A stretch of DNA of 64,000 bases, taken from the NCBI RefSeq assembly GCF_003353425.1, contig NZ_QRAO01000001.1:1116001-1180000 (forward strand), written 5' to 3'. Below the pieces are notes generated by a model. That model worked only from the letters and a program-made list of their open reading frames with translations. It was not told the DNA's origin and searched no databases. This stretch comes from Marinirhabdus gelatinilytica (GTDB lineage Bacteria > Bacteroidota > Bacteroidia > Flavobacteriales > Flavobacteriaceae). Below are positions 34,269-41,099 of this stretch, one piece after another. Position numbers and translations under genes: made by a program. Numbering within the stretch: position 1 is the first letter of the stretch; every line of letters starts with the position of its first letter.

Positions 34269-34991
34269 TTATTTTTTTAAATTATAGGGTAAGGATAAAT
34301 CGCCACTCGCTACGCTATATACTTCATAAACGCCCAACATTGGAAGATTCTCATTACTGGTGTTTACCTTCATAAATGCAGTTACTCCATCATACTTAAA
34401 ATCTGTTCTGTTGTTCATCCGATAGTCTGGGACTATAACTTTTATAGTATTTCTCTTGGTAGTGACAGGATAACCTGGTGAATCCATATACATTGGCATT
34501 CCTGGATTTGTTGGTGGTAACACAACTGTTTTATCGGCCTTTTTAAATTGCTTTACTGAAAGACCACCCGCGACCCGTTTATCTTCGTGAAGTATTACCC
34601 AATGCGGATGCCAAATAACACCATCATTATTATATACTTTGTCGTTATTCTCATCCCAAAGTGGTGTATCGTCAAAATCAGGATGCGAAGTCAAGGCAAG
34701 TGCCACGATGCCTTCCGTTTGATTAAAACCTACATCTGTTGGTTTTAAATTGGTAGGAAACACATAACCTAAAACTGGCGCTCCATCAAGCTGTCCAATT
34801 TTTGTAGGGGTAGTATTTCCTGCGGTTCCATCTACACTTATTTCCCAAACAGTAATTCCTAATTCGGCTTCGTGAGTTACACTAACTTCATTAATCTTGA
34901 AGTCATCATTTTTGTATTCGCTCTCTTGTGCATAAACAAAAGTTGTGCTTAAAAGAATTGTTGCTGTAAATAATAATAAAATTGATTTCAT
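34269..34991 (-). CDS. Secreted protein of unknown function
   Basis: A 240-residue protein with a signal peptide (1-21, ends VYAQ). The mature part looks beta-rich: ITVWEISVDGTAG, APVLGYVFPTN, DGVIWHPHWVILHED (with two histidines and a tryptophan), and late GVTAFMKVN. It contains no cysteines. I do not recognise a family; similar Bacteroidetes proteins are usually hypothetical. It is the first gene after a perfect MarR-type palindrome and precedes DUF2024. Confidence 0.6.
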   Translation of the reverse strand: MKSILLLFTATILLSTTFVYAQESEYKNDDFKINEVSVTHEAELGITVWEISVDGTAGNTTPTKIGQLDGAPVLGYVFPTNLKPTDVGFNQTEGIVALALTSHPDFDDTPLWDENNDKVYNNDGVIWHPHWVILHEDKRVAGGLSVKQFKKADKTVVLPPTNPGMPMYMDSPGYPVTTKRNTIKVIVPDYRMNNRTDFKYDGVTAFMKVNTSNENLPMLGVYEVYSVASGDLSLPYNLKK

Positions 34992-35010
34992 TTTGATTTG
35001 ATTTAGAAAG

Positions 35011-35042
35011 TTAGGACTCCGTTTATATATTAGGAATCCTAA
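35011..35042. promoter_or_regulatory. Candidate MarR operator 2 (palindrome plus a half site)
   Basis: TTAGGAATCCTAA (35030-35042) is a perfect palindrome around its central base. A related half site, TTAGGACTCC, lies 19 bases away (35011-35020), about two helical turns. Both are upstream of the secreted-protein gene starting at 34991. Confidence 0.65.
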
Positions 35043-35060
35043 CTATATAGATTAAAAAAA

Positions 35061-35294
35061 TTAGCCTTTAACGTCTGCCATCGAAGCGCCAAAATTGATG
35101 TGTAATGTGTTTCCATTTGGTGTTACCAATGCTGGGACAGAATTAACACCTGCTTTTTCAGCTTCTGAAATTCTGTCTCGGTCTTCGCCTATGTTTACAA
35201 TTTCGACACTGTCTTTTCCAACTAAATTAATGATGTCGTGCTCTGCACTTATGCAAACCGGACATCCTGCGTGATAAAAAATTGATTTACTCAT
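35061..35294 (-). CDS. Small thioredoxin/glutaredoxin-like protein
   Basis: A 77-residue thioredoxin-fold protein with the redox motif GCPVCISAEHD (CPVC, C10 and C13) and the cis-proline segment SVPALVTPNG. It is the short glutaredoxin-like form. It has its own palindrome upstream (35339-35351), so it appears to be under the same MarR-type control as its neighbours. It would reduce disulfides in the cytoplasm. Confidence 0.8.
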   Translation of the reverse strand: MSKSIFYHAGCPVCISAEHDIINLVGKDSVEIVNIGEDRDRISEAEKAGVNSVPALVTPNGNTLHINFGASMADVKG

Positions 35295-35338
35295 TGTATA
35301 GTGTTTTATATTAATGCATTATTGCATTACAAATATAG

Positions 35339-35351
35339 TAAGGAATCCTAA
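35339..35351. promoter_or_regulatory. Candidate MarR operator 3
   Basis: TAAGGAATCCTAA differs by one base from the perfect palindrome at 35030. It lies 45 bases upstream of the glutaredoxin-like gene start. Confidence 0.55.
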
Positions 35352-35442
35352 CAACACAAATTTAAAGATGATATTTTATTTTATAAAATTTCATCAGTAT
35401 AAAAATTGATTTTAAGATTTAATTCTTAATTGAATAATGAAA

Positions 35443-36261
35443 TTATAACTTAAATGACATTACAGGTAATTTTGAGTGGTTTGCTAGATCTTCAGAAATA
35501 CTTCCCATTAAGAAATGATTTAAACCTTTTCTGGCATTGGTGCTTACAGCAATTATATCTGCTTTGGTTTCTTCAGCATATTGAATCAATCCATCTTCAA
35601 CCGTGTATCCAGCAATAAATTCCACATTATCTGTGCCCCCGGCTGTTGCAAATGCCTTAACCTTTTCATTAAATTCTCTCGAACTAATGAAACCATTGTT
35701 TGGTCTGTTCACAAAAACGGGGTGTACATTACTCCCTAATGATGAAAATAAAGTAGTTGCTTTTTTAAAGGCAGGGATACTTTCTGGTTCTAAACTTGCT
35801 GCATATACCACATTTTTTAAATCAAAATTATTTGGTTCGGATTTAATTATCAATACTGGTGTACTACTATTGCGCACCATTTTCTCAGCATTAGATCCGG
35901 CAAATAGTCCGTCTTGAGCGGTAAGACCTTTTGATCCCATTATAATAAGGTCTGCATCTACTGCACGTGAAACTTCGTCCACTTCGTTATACACTTTATA
36001 ATGTTTAACGATGGGGTCTACTTCAATACCTTTAAGATAATCTTTGTCTAGAAAATCTTCAAACTTCTTTTTTGCAAGAGATAATAGAAAAAACATTTTG
36101 TTTGTATTTTCAGTATCGGTCCTAGTTAATATAGAATCTGATAATTCTAACATATGCAACACGTATAGCTTTGAGCTGTGTTTTTTTGCAATTATTGCGC
36201 CTGCTTTTAGTGCAAACTCAGATTGTTTTGAAAAGTCTACGGGTATAATGATGTTTTTCAT
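35443..36261 (-). CDS. uspA: Universal stress protein, tandem domain (UspA family)
   Basis: A 272-residue protein with two Usp domains. The first (1-140) has MKNIIIPVDFSKQSEFALKA and the ATP-binding-type DLIIMGSKGLTAQDGLFAGSNAEKMVRN (G-x2-G-x9-G-like spacing). The second (about 150-272) has ADIIAVSTNARKGLNHFLMGSISEDLANH. Unlike the Usp at 17677, the first domain keeps the nucleotide-binding loop. It lies 26 bases after mscS and closes the dps-to-uspA run. Confidence 0.88.
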   Translation of the reverse strand: MKNIIIPVDFSKQSEFALKAGAIIAKKHSSKLYVLHMLELSDSILTRTDTENTNKMFFLLSLAKKKFEDFLDKDYLKGIEVDPIVKHYKVYNEVDEVSRAVDADLIIMGSKGLTAQDGLFAGSNAEKMVRNSSTPVLIIKSEPNNFDLKNVVYAASLEPESIPAFKKATTLFSSLGSNVHPVFVNRPNNGFISSREFNEKVKAFATAGGTDNVEFIAGYTVEDGLIQYAEETKADIIAVSTNARKGLNHFLMGSISEDLANHSKLPVMSFKL

Positions 36262-36287
36262 AATTGTTTTATTTTGAAATTAATAAT

Positions 36288-37370
36288 TTATTTTTCCTCC
36301 TTCATTACAAGGGTTCTGTGCGGGAAAGGTATTTCGATACCTTCTTCGTCAAAACGTTTTTTAATACTTTCCAACACGTCAATCTTTAGTTGAAAGCTGT
36401 CGCTGTAATTTTGCTCCCAAGTCCAGGCTCTTATGGTCATTGAAGAGTCGTCTAACTTTATAAGAGCAGTCTTTACTATTGGATTGCCTTCTTGTATTTC
36501 AAGCTCTGTACGATTATCCAAGATTAACGGGTGCTTTTCACATTCTTCCTGCATAATTTTTTTTGCTAAATCTATATCACTGTCGTAGGAAATTCCTATT
36601 TCGATACGTTCGCAGCATTTTAATTCACCTAAATCATAATTGATCAGTTTTTCTTTATTGATAATTGAATTAGGAATTACAATCATTTTATATTCAAAAT
36701 TTCGAATTACCGTATGGCGCAATGTGATATCTGTAACCCTACCCACCATAGTATCTGTTACTTTAATGAGATCGCCTATCTTGAAAGGTTTAAAGATGAT
36801 AATAAAAAATCCTCCTATTATGTTAGCTAGTGCCTCTTGAGAAGCGATACCTGCAATAATAGCAATAACCCCAGCACCACCTAATGCAGTATGAGCAATA
36901 CCCCGCATAGAAGGAAAAGCTAATAGAGCAAGTATAATACCTAAAAAATATATACTAAAGACAGCGACATATCTTAGGTACTTATATGCTGTGGGATCTT
37001 CATTACTGGCGATTTTATGCGCTACCTTTCTTTTAAACCAAATATTAATACCGGCAGCAGCAACGATGGCGAAGATGGTAATTGCGCCTAAATAAAGGAC
37101 TATGTTAAAGTTGCGTAATATAATCTCATCTTTCTCTCTATCTACTACAACAAAACTCAAAGCAATAATACCCAGAACAAGCCACAGCGCCTTGAGTATT
37201 CTTTTCAATACGTTTAAAATATTTGAGTTTTCATCGGGAAGTAGTTGCTTCTTCTTCCTTACAGCCCATTTATAAAATAAATTAGTAACACCCCGTAAAA
37301 TAATTACGGTTATAATAACTCCTATGATCCAATATATTGAAGCTTTGTATGTGAGAATAAATTCTTCCAT
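36288..37370 (-). CDS. mscS: Small-conductance mechanosensitive channel (MscS family)
   Basis: A 360-residue channel with about five membrane helices in the first 170 residues and a cytoplasmic vestibule. The pore-lining MscS signature is seen as IAGIASQEALANIIGGFFIIIFKPFKIGDLIKV, followed by the beta domain TDITLRHTVIRNFEYKMIVIPNS. It would release solutes on hypo-osmotic shock. It sits 6 bases from nhaA in the same operon, which fits an osmotic and pH stress role. Confidence 0.9.
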   Translation of the reverse strand: MEEFILTYKASIYWIIGVIITVIILRGVTNLFYKWAVRKKKQLLPDENSNILNVLKRILKALWLVLGIIALSFVVVDREKDEIILRNFNIVLYLGAITIFAIVAAAGINIWFKRKVAHKIASNEDPTAYKYLRYVAVFSIYFLGIILALLAFPSMRGIAHTALGGAGVIAIIAGIASQEALANIIGGFFIIIFKPFKIGDLIKVTDTMVGRVTDITLRHTVIRNFEYKMIVIPNSIINKEKLINYDLGELKCCERIEIGISYDSDIDLAKKIMQEECEKHPLILDNRTELEIQEGNPIVKTALIKLDDSSMTIRAWTWEQNYSDSFQLKIDVLESIKKRFDEEGIEIPFPHRTLVMKEEK

Positions 37371-37376
37371 TAGAAA

Positions 37377-38702
37377 TTAACTATTGCTTAATGTTTGATT
37401 ACTATCATTTGAGATTTTGCTAAATCTCAAAATCAGATAGCCTATTATTGCTGAAATAAAGGAACCTAACAATATTCCTATTTTTGCCGAATCTATAAAT
37501 TCTGGTGATGATGTAAATGCCAGACTAGCTATAAAAATGGCCATTGTAAAACCTATTCCTGCTAAAAAAGAAACCCCTAAAATTTGTTTAAAACCTATAT
37601 CATTGGGAACTTCTATCAACCTTAGTTTTTTAGCAAACATCACAATAGAGGTAATGCCAATTGCTTTACCTATCACCAGACATATTATAATATTGATTAC
37701 TAAAGCTGAATCTAAATATGCATTACTATCAATGAACACACCTGCATTAGCAAGCGCAAACAAAGGGATTATAAAATAGGCGACCCAACCGTGCAAGCTG
37801 TGTTCTAAATGCTGTAAAGGCGATTGAAATTTTGAAGACCAGTCCTCTAAATCATCTATGTGCTCTATCTGTTCTGTAGAAAGTATAGGCTTATGCAAAA
37901 TACTGGAGTTTTTAATGTTATTGTAAACGACCTCTAATTGAGCCAGAAATTTTGAAGTATCGATTTTCTGTCTAATAGGAACTGAAAATGCTAATAAAAT
38001 TCCTGCAACCGTTGGGTGTATACCAGATTTTAAAAACAAGAACCAAATTATAACTCCAAAGAAAAACAAAAGAAATCTTGAATAAAAACCTTTAAATGAT
38101 AAGCCATACAATATACCGAGCATTGTTAATGGAATCAGTAGTAATGTAAGATTGATGGAGCCACTATAGAATAAGGCAATGACTAACACCGCGCCTATGT
38201 CATCTACAATAGCGAAGGCCGTTAAAAATATTTTGAGACTTAATGGGACGCGTTTTCCAAGTGCACTAAGAACTGCCAGTGAAAAAGCAATGTCTGTAGC
38301 CATAGGTATACCCCATCCTTTAAGTGTTTCTGGGTTTTCATTGAGTATAACAAAGATTATAACAGGAATTAACATCCCGCCGAGAGCACCTACTAAGGGA
38401 AACGCAATTTTTCTCTTTGAATTGAGTTCTCCAATCATCAATTCGCGTTTAATTTCTAAACCAATAAGAAAAAAGAAAACAGCCATTAAGCCATCGTTTA
38501 TCCAAAGAATCAATGGTTTTTTAAATTCAAAATTTTCGGTTATGATTCCTAAATCATTTTGCCAGAGTTCCCTATATATATCACCAAACGGAGAGTTTGC
38601 CCATACTAACGCCACAATAGTTGTGAACAATAATAAAATACCACTAAGCCCTTCGATTTTTACGAATTTTTGAAAGGGTGTTAGAAAAACTCTTTGAATC
38701 AT
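37377..38702 (-). CDS. nhaA: Na+/H+ antiporter NhaA
   Basis: A 441-residue antiporter with about 12 helices. The family core is intact: GWGIPMATDIAFSLAVLSALGKRVP and the ion-binding pair in AIVDDIGAVLVIALFYS. A hydrophilic insert (about 255-300) precedes HSLHGWVAYFIIPLFALANAGV, as in Bacteroidetes NhaA. It exports sodium and supports alkaline and salt tolerance. It is coupled to mscS (6 bases) and to pirin (10 bases). Confidence 0.93.
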   Translation of the reverse strand: MIQRVFLTPFQKFVKIEGLSGILLLFTTIVALVWANSPFGDIYRELWQNDLGIITENFEFKKPLILWINDGLMAVFFFLIGLEIKRELMIGELNSKRKIAFPLVGALGGMLIPVIIFVILNENPETLKGWGIPMATDIAFSLAVLSALGKRVPLSLKIFLTAFAIVDDIGAVLVIALFYSGSINLTLLLIPLTMLGILYGLSFKGFYSRFLLFFFGVIIWFLFLKSGIHPTVAGILLAFSVPIRQKIDTSKFLAQLEVVYNNIKNSSILHKPILSTEQIEHIDDLEDWSSKFQSPLQHLEHSLHGWVAYFIIPLFALANAGVFIDSNAYLDSALVINIIICLVIGKAIGITSIVMFAKKLRLIEVPNDIGFKQILGVSFLAGIGFTMAIFIASLAFTSSPEFIDSAKIGILLGSFISAIIGYLILRFSKISNDSNQTLSNS

Positions 38703-38712
38703 CTAATTGGTT

Positions 38713-39606
38713 TTATAGTTTACGTGATTCTGGTAGTGGTATAAATTCTTTTTCATCCCCCTGAACTTTGGCAAAAGTCTTCAGATTTTGTTCTTTCCAA
38801 TCTTGTTTAGCCTGTTCGATGACAGCTTTATCAGAATTCACAAAATTCCAATGAATAAATCGCTCTTCTTCAAATGGGATTCCTCCAAAAACATATATGA
38901 TCGTATCAGGTTCCATTTCAAACGAACACAAAGTACTATCCTTAGCGATTAAAATTAGTTTATTACCATATTTATGTCCGTCTGTATTAATACCACCTTT
39001 TAAAATATACAGCGCACTTTCGCCGTAGAGTTCATCGCCAATATTAATTTGCTGTCTATCAAAGCTTTTTATTTCGATAAAATACAAATCACTATAAACA
39101 GGCACGGGAGATTTTTTGTCAAATGCTTTACCTGCTATCAACTTAAATTGAGCTCCTTGTTCGTCCCAATGAGGTATATCTTTCTCTTCAATATGGGTAA
39201 AGGAGGCTTCTGTCTGCTCTAAATGTTTTGGCAATGCTACCCAAATCTGTAATCCGTGTAGAGACTTCTCTAAGTCACGTAAATACGCTGGAGTTCTTTC
39301 AGAATGTACTACACCTTTTCCAGCGGTCATCCAGTTTACCGCTCCTGGTTTAATCTCAATATCTGAACCCAAGCTATCTTTATGCTGAATGGATCCCTCA
39401 AACAAATAGGTAAGTGTGGACAACCCAATATGTGGATGTGGTGGCACATCAAGATTTTCTTCTTTGCTCATTTTCGCTGGTCCTATATGATCAATAAACG
39501 CAAAAGGCCCTACTGTGCGTTTCTGTCTAAATGGCAGTAAACGTCCTACCATAAAATTGCCGATGTTGGCGGCTCTTTCTTCTATAATTAATTTAATGTT
39601 CGACAT
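38713..39606 (-). CDS. Pirin family protein
   Basis: A 297-residue bicupin. The N-terminal domain has the pirin signature DVPPHPHIGLSTLTYLFEGSIQHKDSLGS with metal-binding histidines and GKGVVHSERTP. The C-terminal domain carries GGIPFEEERFIHWNFVNSD. Pirins bind iron and can act as redox sensors or quercetin-type dioxygenases. It is encoded between a small conserved protein and nhaA in the dps run. Confidence 0.9.
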   Translation of the reverse strand: MSNIKLIIEERAANIGNFMVGRLLPFRQKRTVGPFAFIDHIGPAKMSKEENLDVPPHPHIGLSTLTYLFEGSIQHKDSLGSDIEIKPGAVNWMTAGKGVVHSERTPAYLRDLEKSLHGLQIWVALPKHLEQTEASFTHIEEKDIPHWDEQGAQFKLIAGKAFDKKSPVPVYSDLYFIEIKSFDRQQINIGDELYGESALYILKGGINTDGHKYGNKLILIAKDSTLCSFEMEPDTIIYVFGGIPFEEERFIHWNFVNSDKAVIEQAKQDWKEQNLKTFAKVQGDEKEFIPLPESRKL

Positions 39607-39613
39607 AGTATTA

Positions 39614-39922
39614 TTATCTACCTGGTCTGTTTAGTTTTTGAACCAATTTAAAAGATGCATAGTCTGCATAAATACCATAGGCATTTACTAATAAGCCTCT
39701 TACTTTACCATCTGTAGAAGAAATAGCATACAAAACGCTTTCATTGTCCACATCAGACATTTCCTGAAAACGGTATTTTTCATCAATTTCGAATTCTTCA
39801 GGTTTTAATTGACAGTGTTTTTCTGGACATTCTATAAAATCTTCTTTCATATTAAAGTTGTAGGTGTAGCCTTTGTTTGTAAGGTCATTGATGGCTGTAG
39901 ATAATGTGGTGTATTTTCCCAT
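39614..39922 (-). CDS. Conserved ~100-residue protein (often mislabelled phosphoribosylpyrophosphate synthetase)
   Basis: A 102-residue protein with the conserved layout TTLSTAINDLTNKGYTYNFN, then LKPEEFEIDEKYRFQEMSDVDNESVLYAISS and a GLLVNAYGIYAD end. It is a common Bacteroidetes family; the enzyme name often attached to it is not supported by any PRPP-binding motif here. C-x4-C (IECPEKHCQ) might bind metal. It lies 7 bases before pirin. Confidence 0.75.
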   Translation of the reverse strand: MGKYTTLSTAINDLTNKGYTYNFNMKEDFIECPEKHCQLKPEEFEIDEKYRFQEMSDVDNESVLYAISSTDGKVRGLLVNAYGIYADYASFKLVQKLNRPGR

Positions 39923-40007
39923 TGTATGATCATTTAATTTGTTGTTGTGATACTATTTAATTGTCCAAATAGCCCATTTTTGTTGTCCATATTTCAAGTT
40001 TTTCGGT

Positions 40008-40157
40008 TTAGGAAAGTTCTGATAAGACTTTTTCACTTTCTTTTATCGACATTTCCGATAATTCAGAAAATTCTTTTGCAGTGAGTGAATGGTATTTAGA
40101 AAAAAACGTTTTCCAATTTTTACTGTATTCACTTTTAGTTTGAAAAGGGATTTTTAA
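40008..40157 (-). pseudogene. Open frame continuing in frame after the dps stop, no ATG start
   Basis: Directly after the dps stop codon the same frame stays open for 49 codons (LKIPFQTKSEYSKNWKTFFS ...) to a stop at 40008-40010. It is hydrophilic and helical in composition but has no ATG near its beginning. It may be the tail of a decayed gene, a start at an unusual codon, or chance. Confidence 0.25.
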
Positions 40158-40625
40158 TTATTTCAAATAGGAGTTAAACATCCAAAGGGTTTTTTCTGTT
40201 TCTGAAATATAATCACTCATTAGACTTACAGTACCTTCATCATTAGTATCTGCTGCAAGCGTAAGAATTTCCCGTTCTTTTTTTACTAATGTTCTAAAAT
40301 TATCTATGACTACTTCAACACCTTTTGTACCATCTGATACGTTTTTTTCTTCTTTAATCTGTGTGGTTTCAAGATAATCTGTGTAAGCGTGCAACGGTAC
40401 GGCTTCTAGTGTTAAAATGCGTTCTGCAATCTCGTCTATTTTAACAAAAGCATCCTTATACAATTCTTCAAACTTAGCGTGTAGTTCAAAAAACTCTTTA
40501 CCTTTTATGTTCCAATGTAGTCCTCTGAGGTTTTGATAGAAGATTTCATAGTCTGCTAATAAAACATTAAGTTCTACAGCTAATCTCTCAGCTTTTCCCC
40601 TGTCTAATCCTACTAAATTTTTCAT
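40158..40625 (-). CDS. dps: Dps ferritin-like DNA-protection protein
   Basis: A 155-residue Dps/miniferritin. The ferroxidase-site segments are present: NLRGLHWNIKGKEFFELHAKFEELYKDAFVKIDEIAERIL, carrying the H, H, D and E ligands at the dimer interface. It forms a 12-mer that stores iron and removes hydrogen peroxide. A sigma-54-like site lies about 145 bases upstream and a 29-base palindrome lies between. It is the first gene of a minus-strand run to uspA at 35443. Confidence 0.93.
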   Translation of the reverse strand: MKNLVGLDRGKAERLAVELNVLLADYEIFYQNLRGLHWNIKGKEFFELHAKFEELYKDAFVKIDEIAERILTLEAVPLHAYTDYLETTQIKEEKNVSDGTKGVEVVIDNFRTLVKKEREILTLAADTNDEGTVSLMSDYISETEKTLWMFNSYLK

Positions 40626-40696
40626 ATTTTTAAATTTTTAATTGGGTTATATATTATAAGCTCCCTACGAGCATTTTTATTATTGAATTATAGCAG

Positions 40697-40725
40697 AATA
40701 ATAAGTATTTGAAATACTTATTATT
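40697..40725. repeat. 29-bp perfect palindrome in the dps leader
   Basis: AATAATAAGTATTT (40697-40710) and its exact complement (40712-40725) flank a single G. It lies in the predicted dps transcript, 72 bases before the start codon, and could be a repressor operator or a stem-loop that controls mRNA. No consensus is known to me. Confidence 0.6.
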
Positions 40726-40766
40726 TATCTAATATACAGCTAAATAACTCCTTCTGTGTTATTAAT

Positions 40767-40782
40767 TGCAATTGCTGTACCT
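40767..40782 (-). promoter_or_regulatory. Sigma-54-type promoter candidate for dps
   Basis: The minus strand reads AGGTACAGCAATTGCA. It has GG and GC separated by 10 bases and the TTGCA -12 box intact; the -24 box differs from TGGCAC at two bases. Transcription would start near 40756, giving a leader of about 130 bases that includes the palindrome. Confidence 0.45.
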
Positions 40783-40877
40783 ATTATTTGTTAGTATATC
40801 CAATAATCTCATATAAATTTGAAAATCAATATGTTAGATTGATAATTGTTTTGTATTTATCTTTGTGTGTGAGTGAT

Positions 40878-40907
40878 AATTACCCGATAGGGTAATTATT
40901 ACCCGAT
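40878..40907. promoter_or_regulatory. TTACCC/GGGTAA repeat cluster, candidate enhancer or operator
   Basis: AATTACCC (40878-40885) pairs with GGGTAATT (40890-40897), and GGGTAAT (40890-40896) also pairs with ATTACCC (40898-40904). The second pairing, GGGTA-N5-TACCC, almost matches the palindrome at 21777. It is about 110-125 bases upstream of the dps -24 box and just downstream of the predicted FUSC start point. Confidence 0.5.
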
Positions 40908-41012
40908 TTTGTTTTCCTATTTCTCAATTTTAAAACGTGCTATAATCCCATCGAGAGATGAATAATACATTAAATTTCCACGCTAAATATTAATCTCAAA
41001 AGACTAACGAAT

Positions 41013-41099
41013 TTGTAATGATACCATTCATTTACAGTTTAATATTCGTAAAATGAATGGTACCTTTAACATAACCATTAATGATTAGTATCATTACAA
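41013..41099 (+). promoter_or_regulatory. Two overlapping hairpins spanning the FUSC start codon
   Basis: TACCATTCATTT (41022-41033) pairs with AAATGAATGGTA (41051-41062). TTGTAATGATAC (41013-41024) pairs with GTATCATTACAA (41088-41099), which overlaps codons 3-7 of the gene. The left arms share three bases, so both stems cannot be complete together. This looks like a switch for translation, with the ATG at 41081 inside the outer loop. Confidence 0.45.

Larger units (their letters stand above)
40626..41080. other. Control region between dps and the FUSC gene
   Basis: The 455-base divergent gap holds a 29-base palindrome, a sigma-54-like site facing dps, a cluster of TTACCC/GGGTAA repeats, a TAnnTTTG-type Bacteroidetes -7 box facing FUSC (TATCTTTG, 40858-40865), and two overlapping hairpins at the FUSC start. 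No protein frame is evident. Confidence 0.6.

Noticed and set aside
38179-38673. Long open frame on the plus strand within nhaA
   Set aside because: It lies entirely opposite a clear NhaA gene with all motifs; the product looks like a reverse reading of membrane helices.
39614-39922. Phosphoribosylpyrophosphate synthetase
   Set aside because: The name is often attached to this family, but it is far too short and has no PRPP-binding motif.
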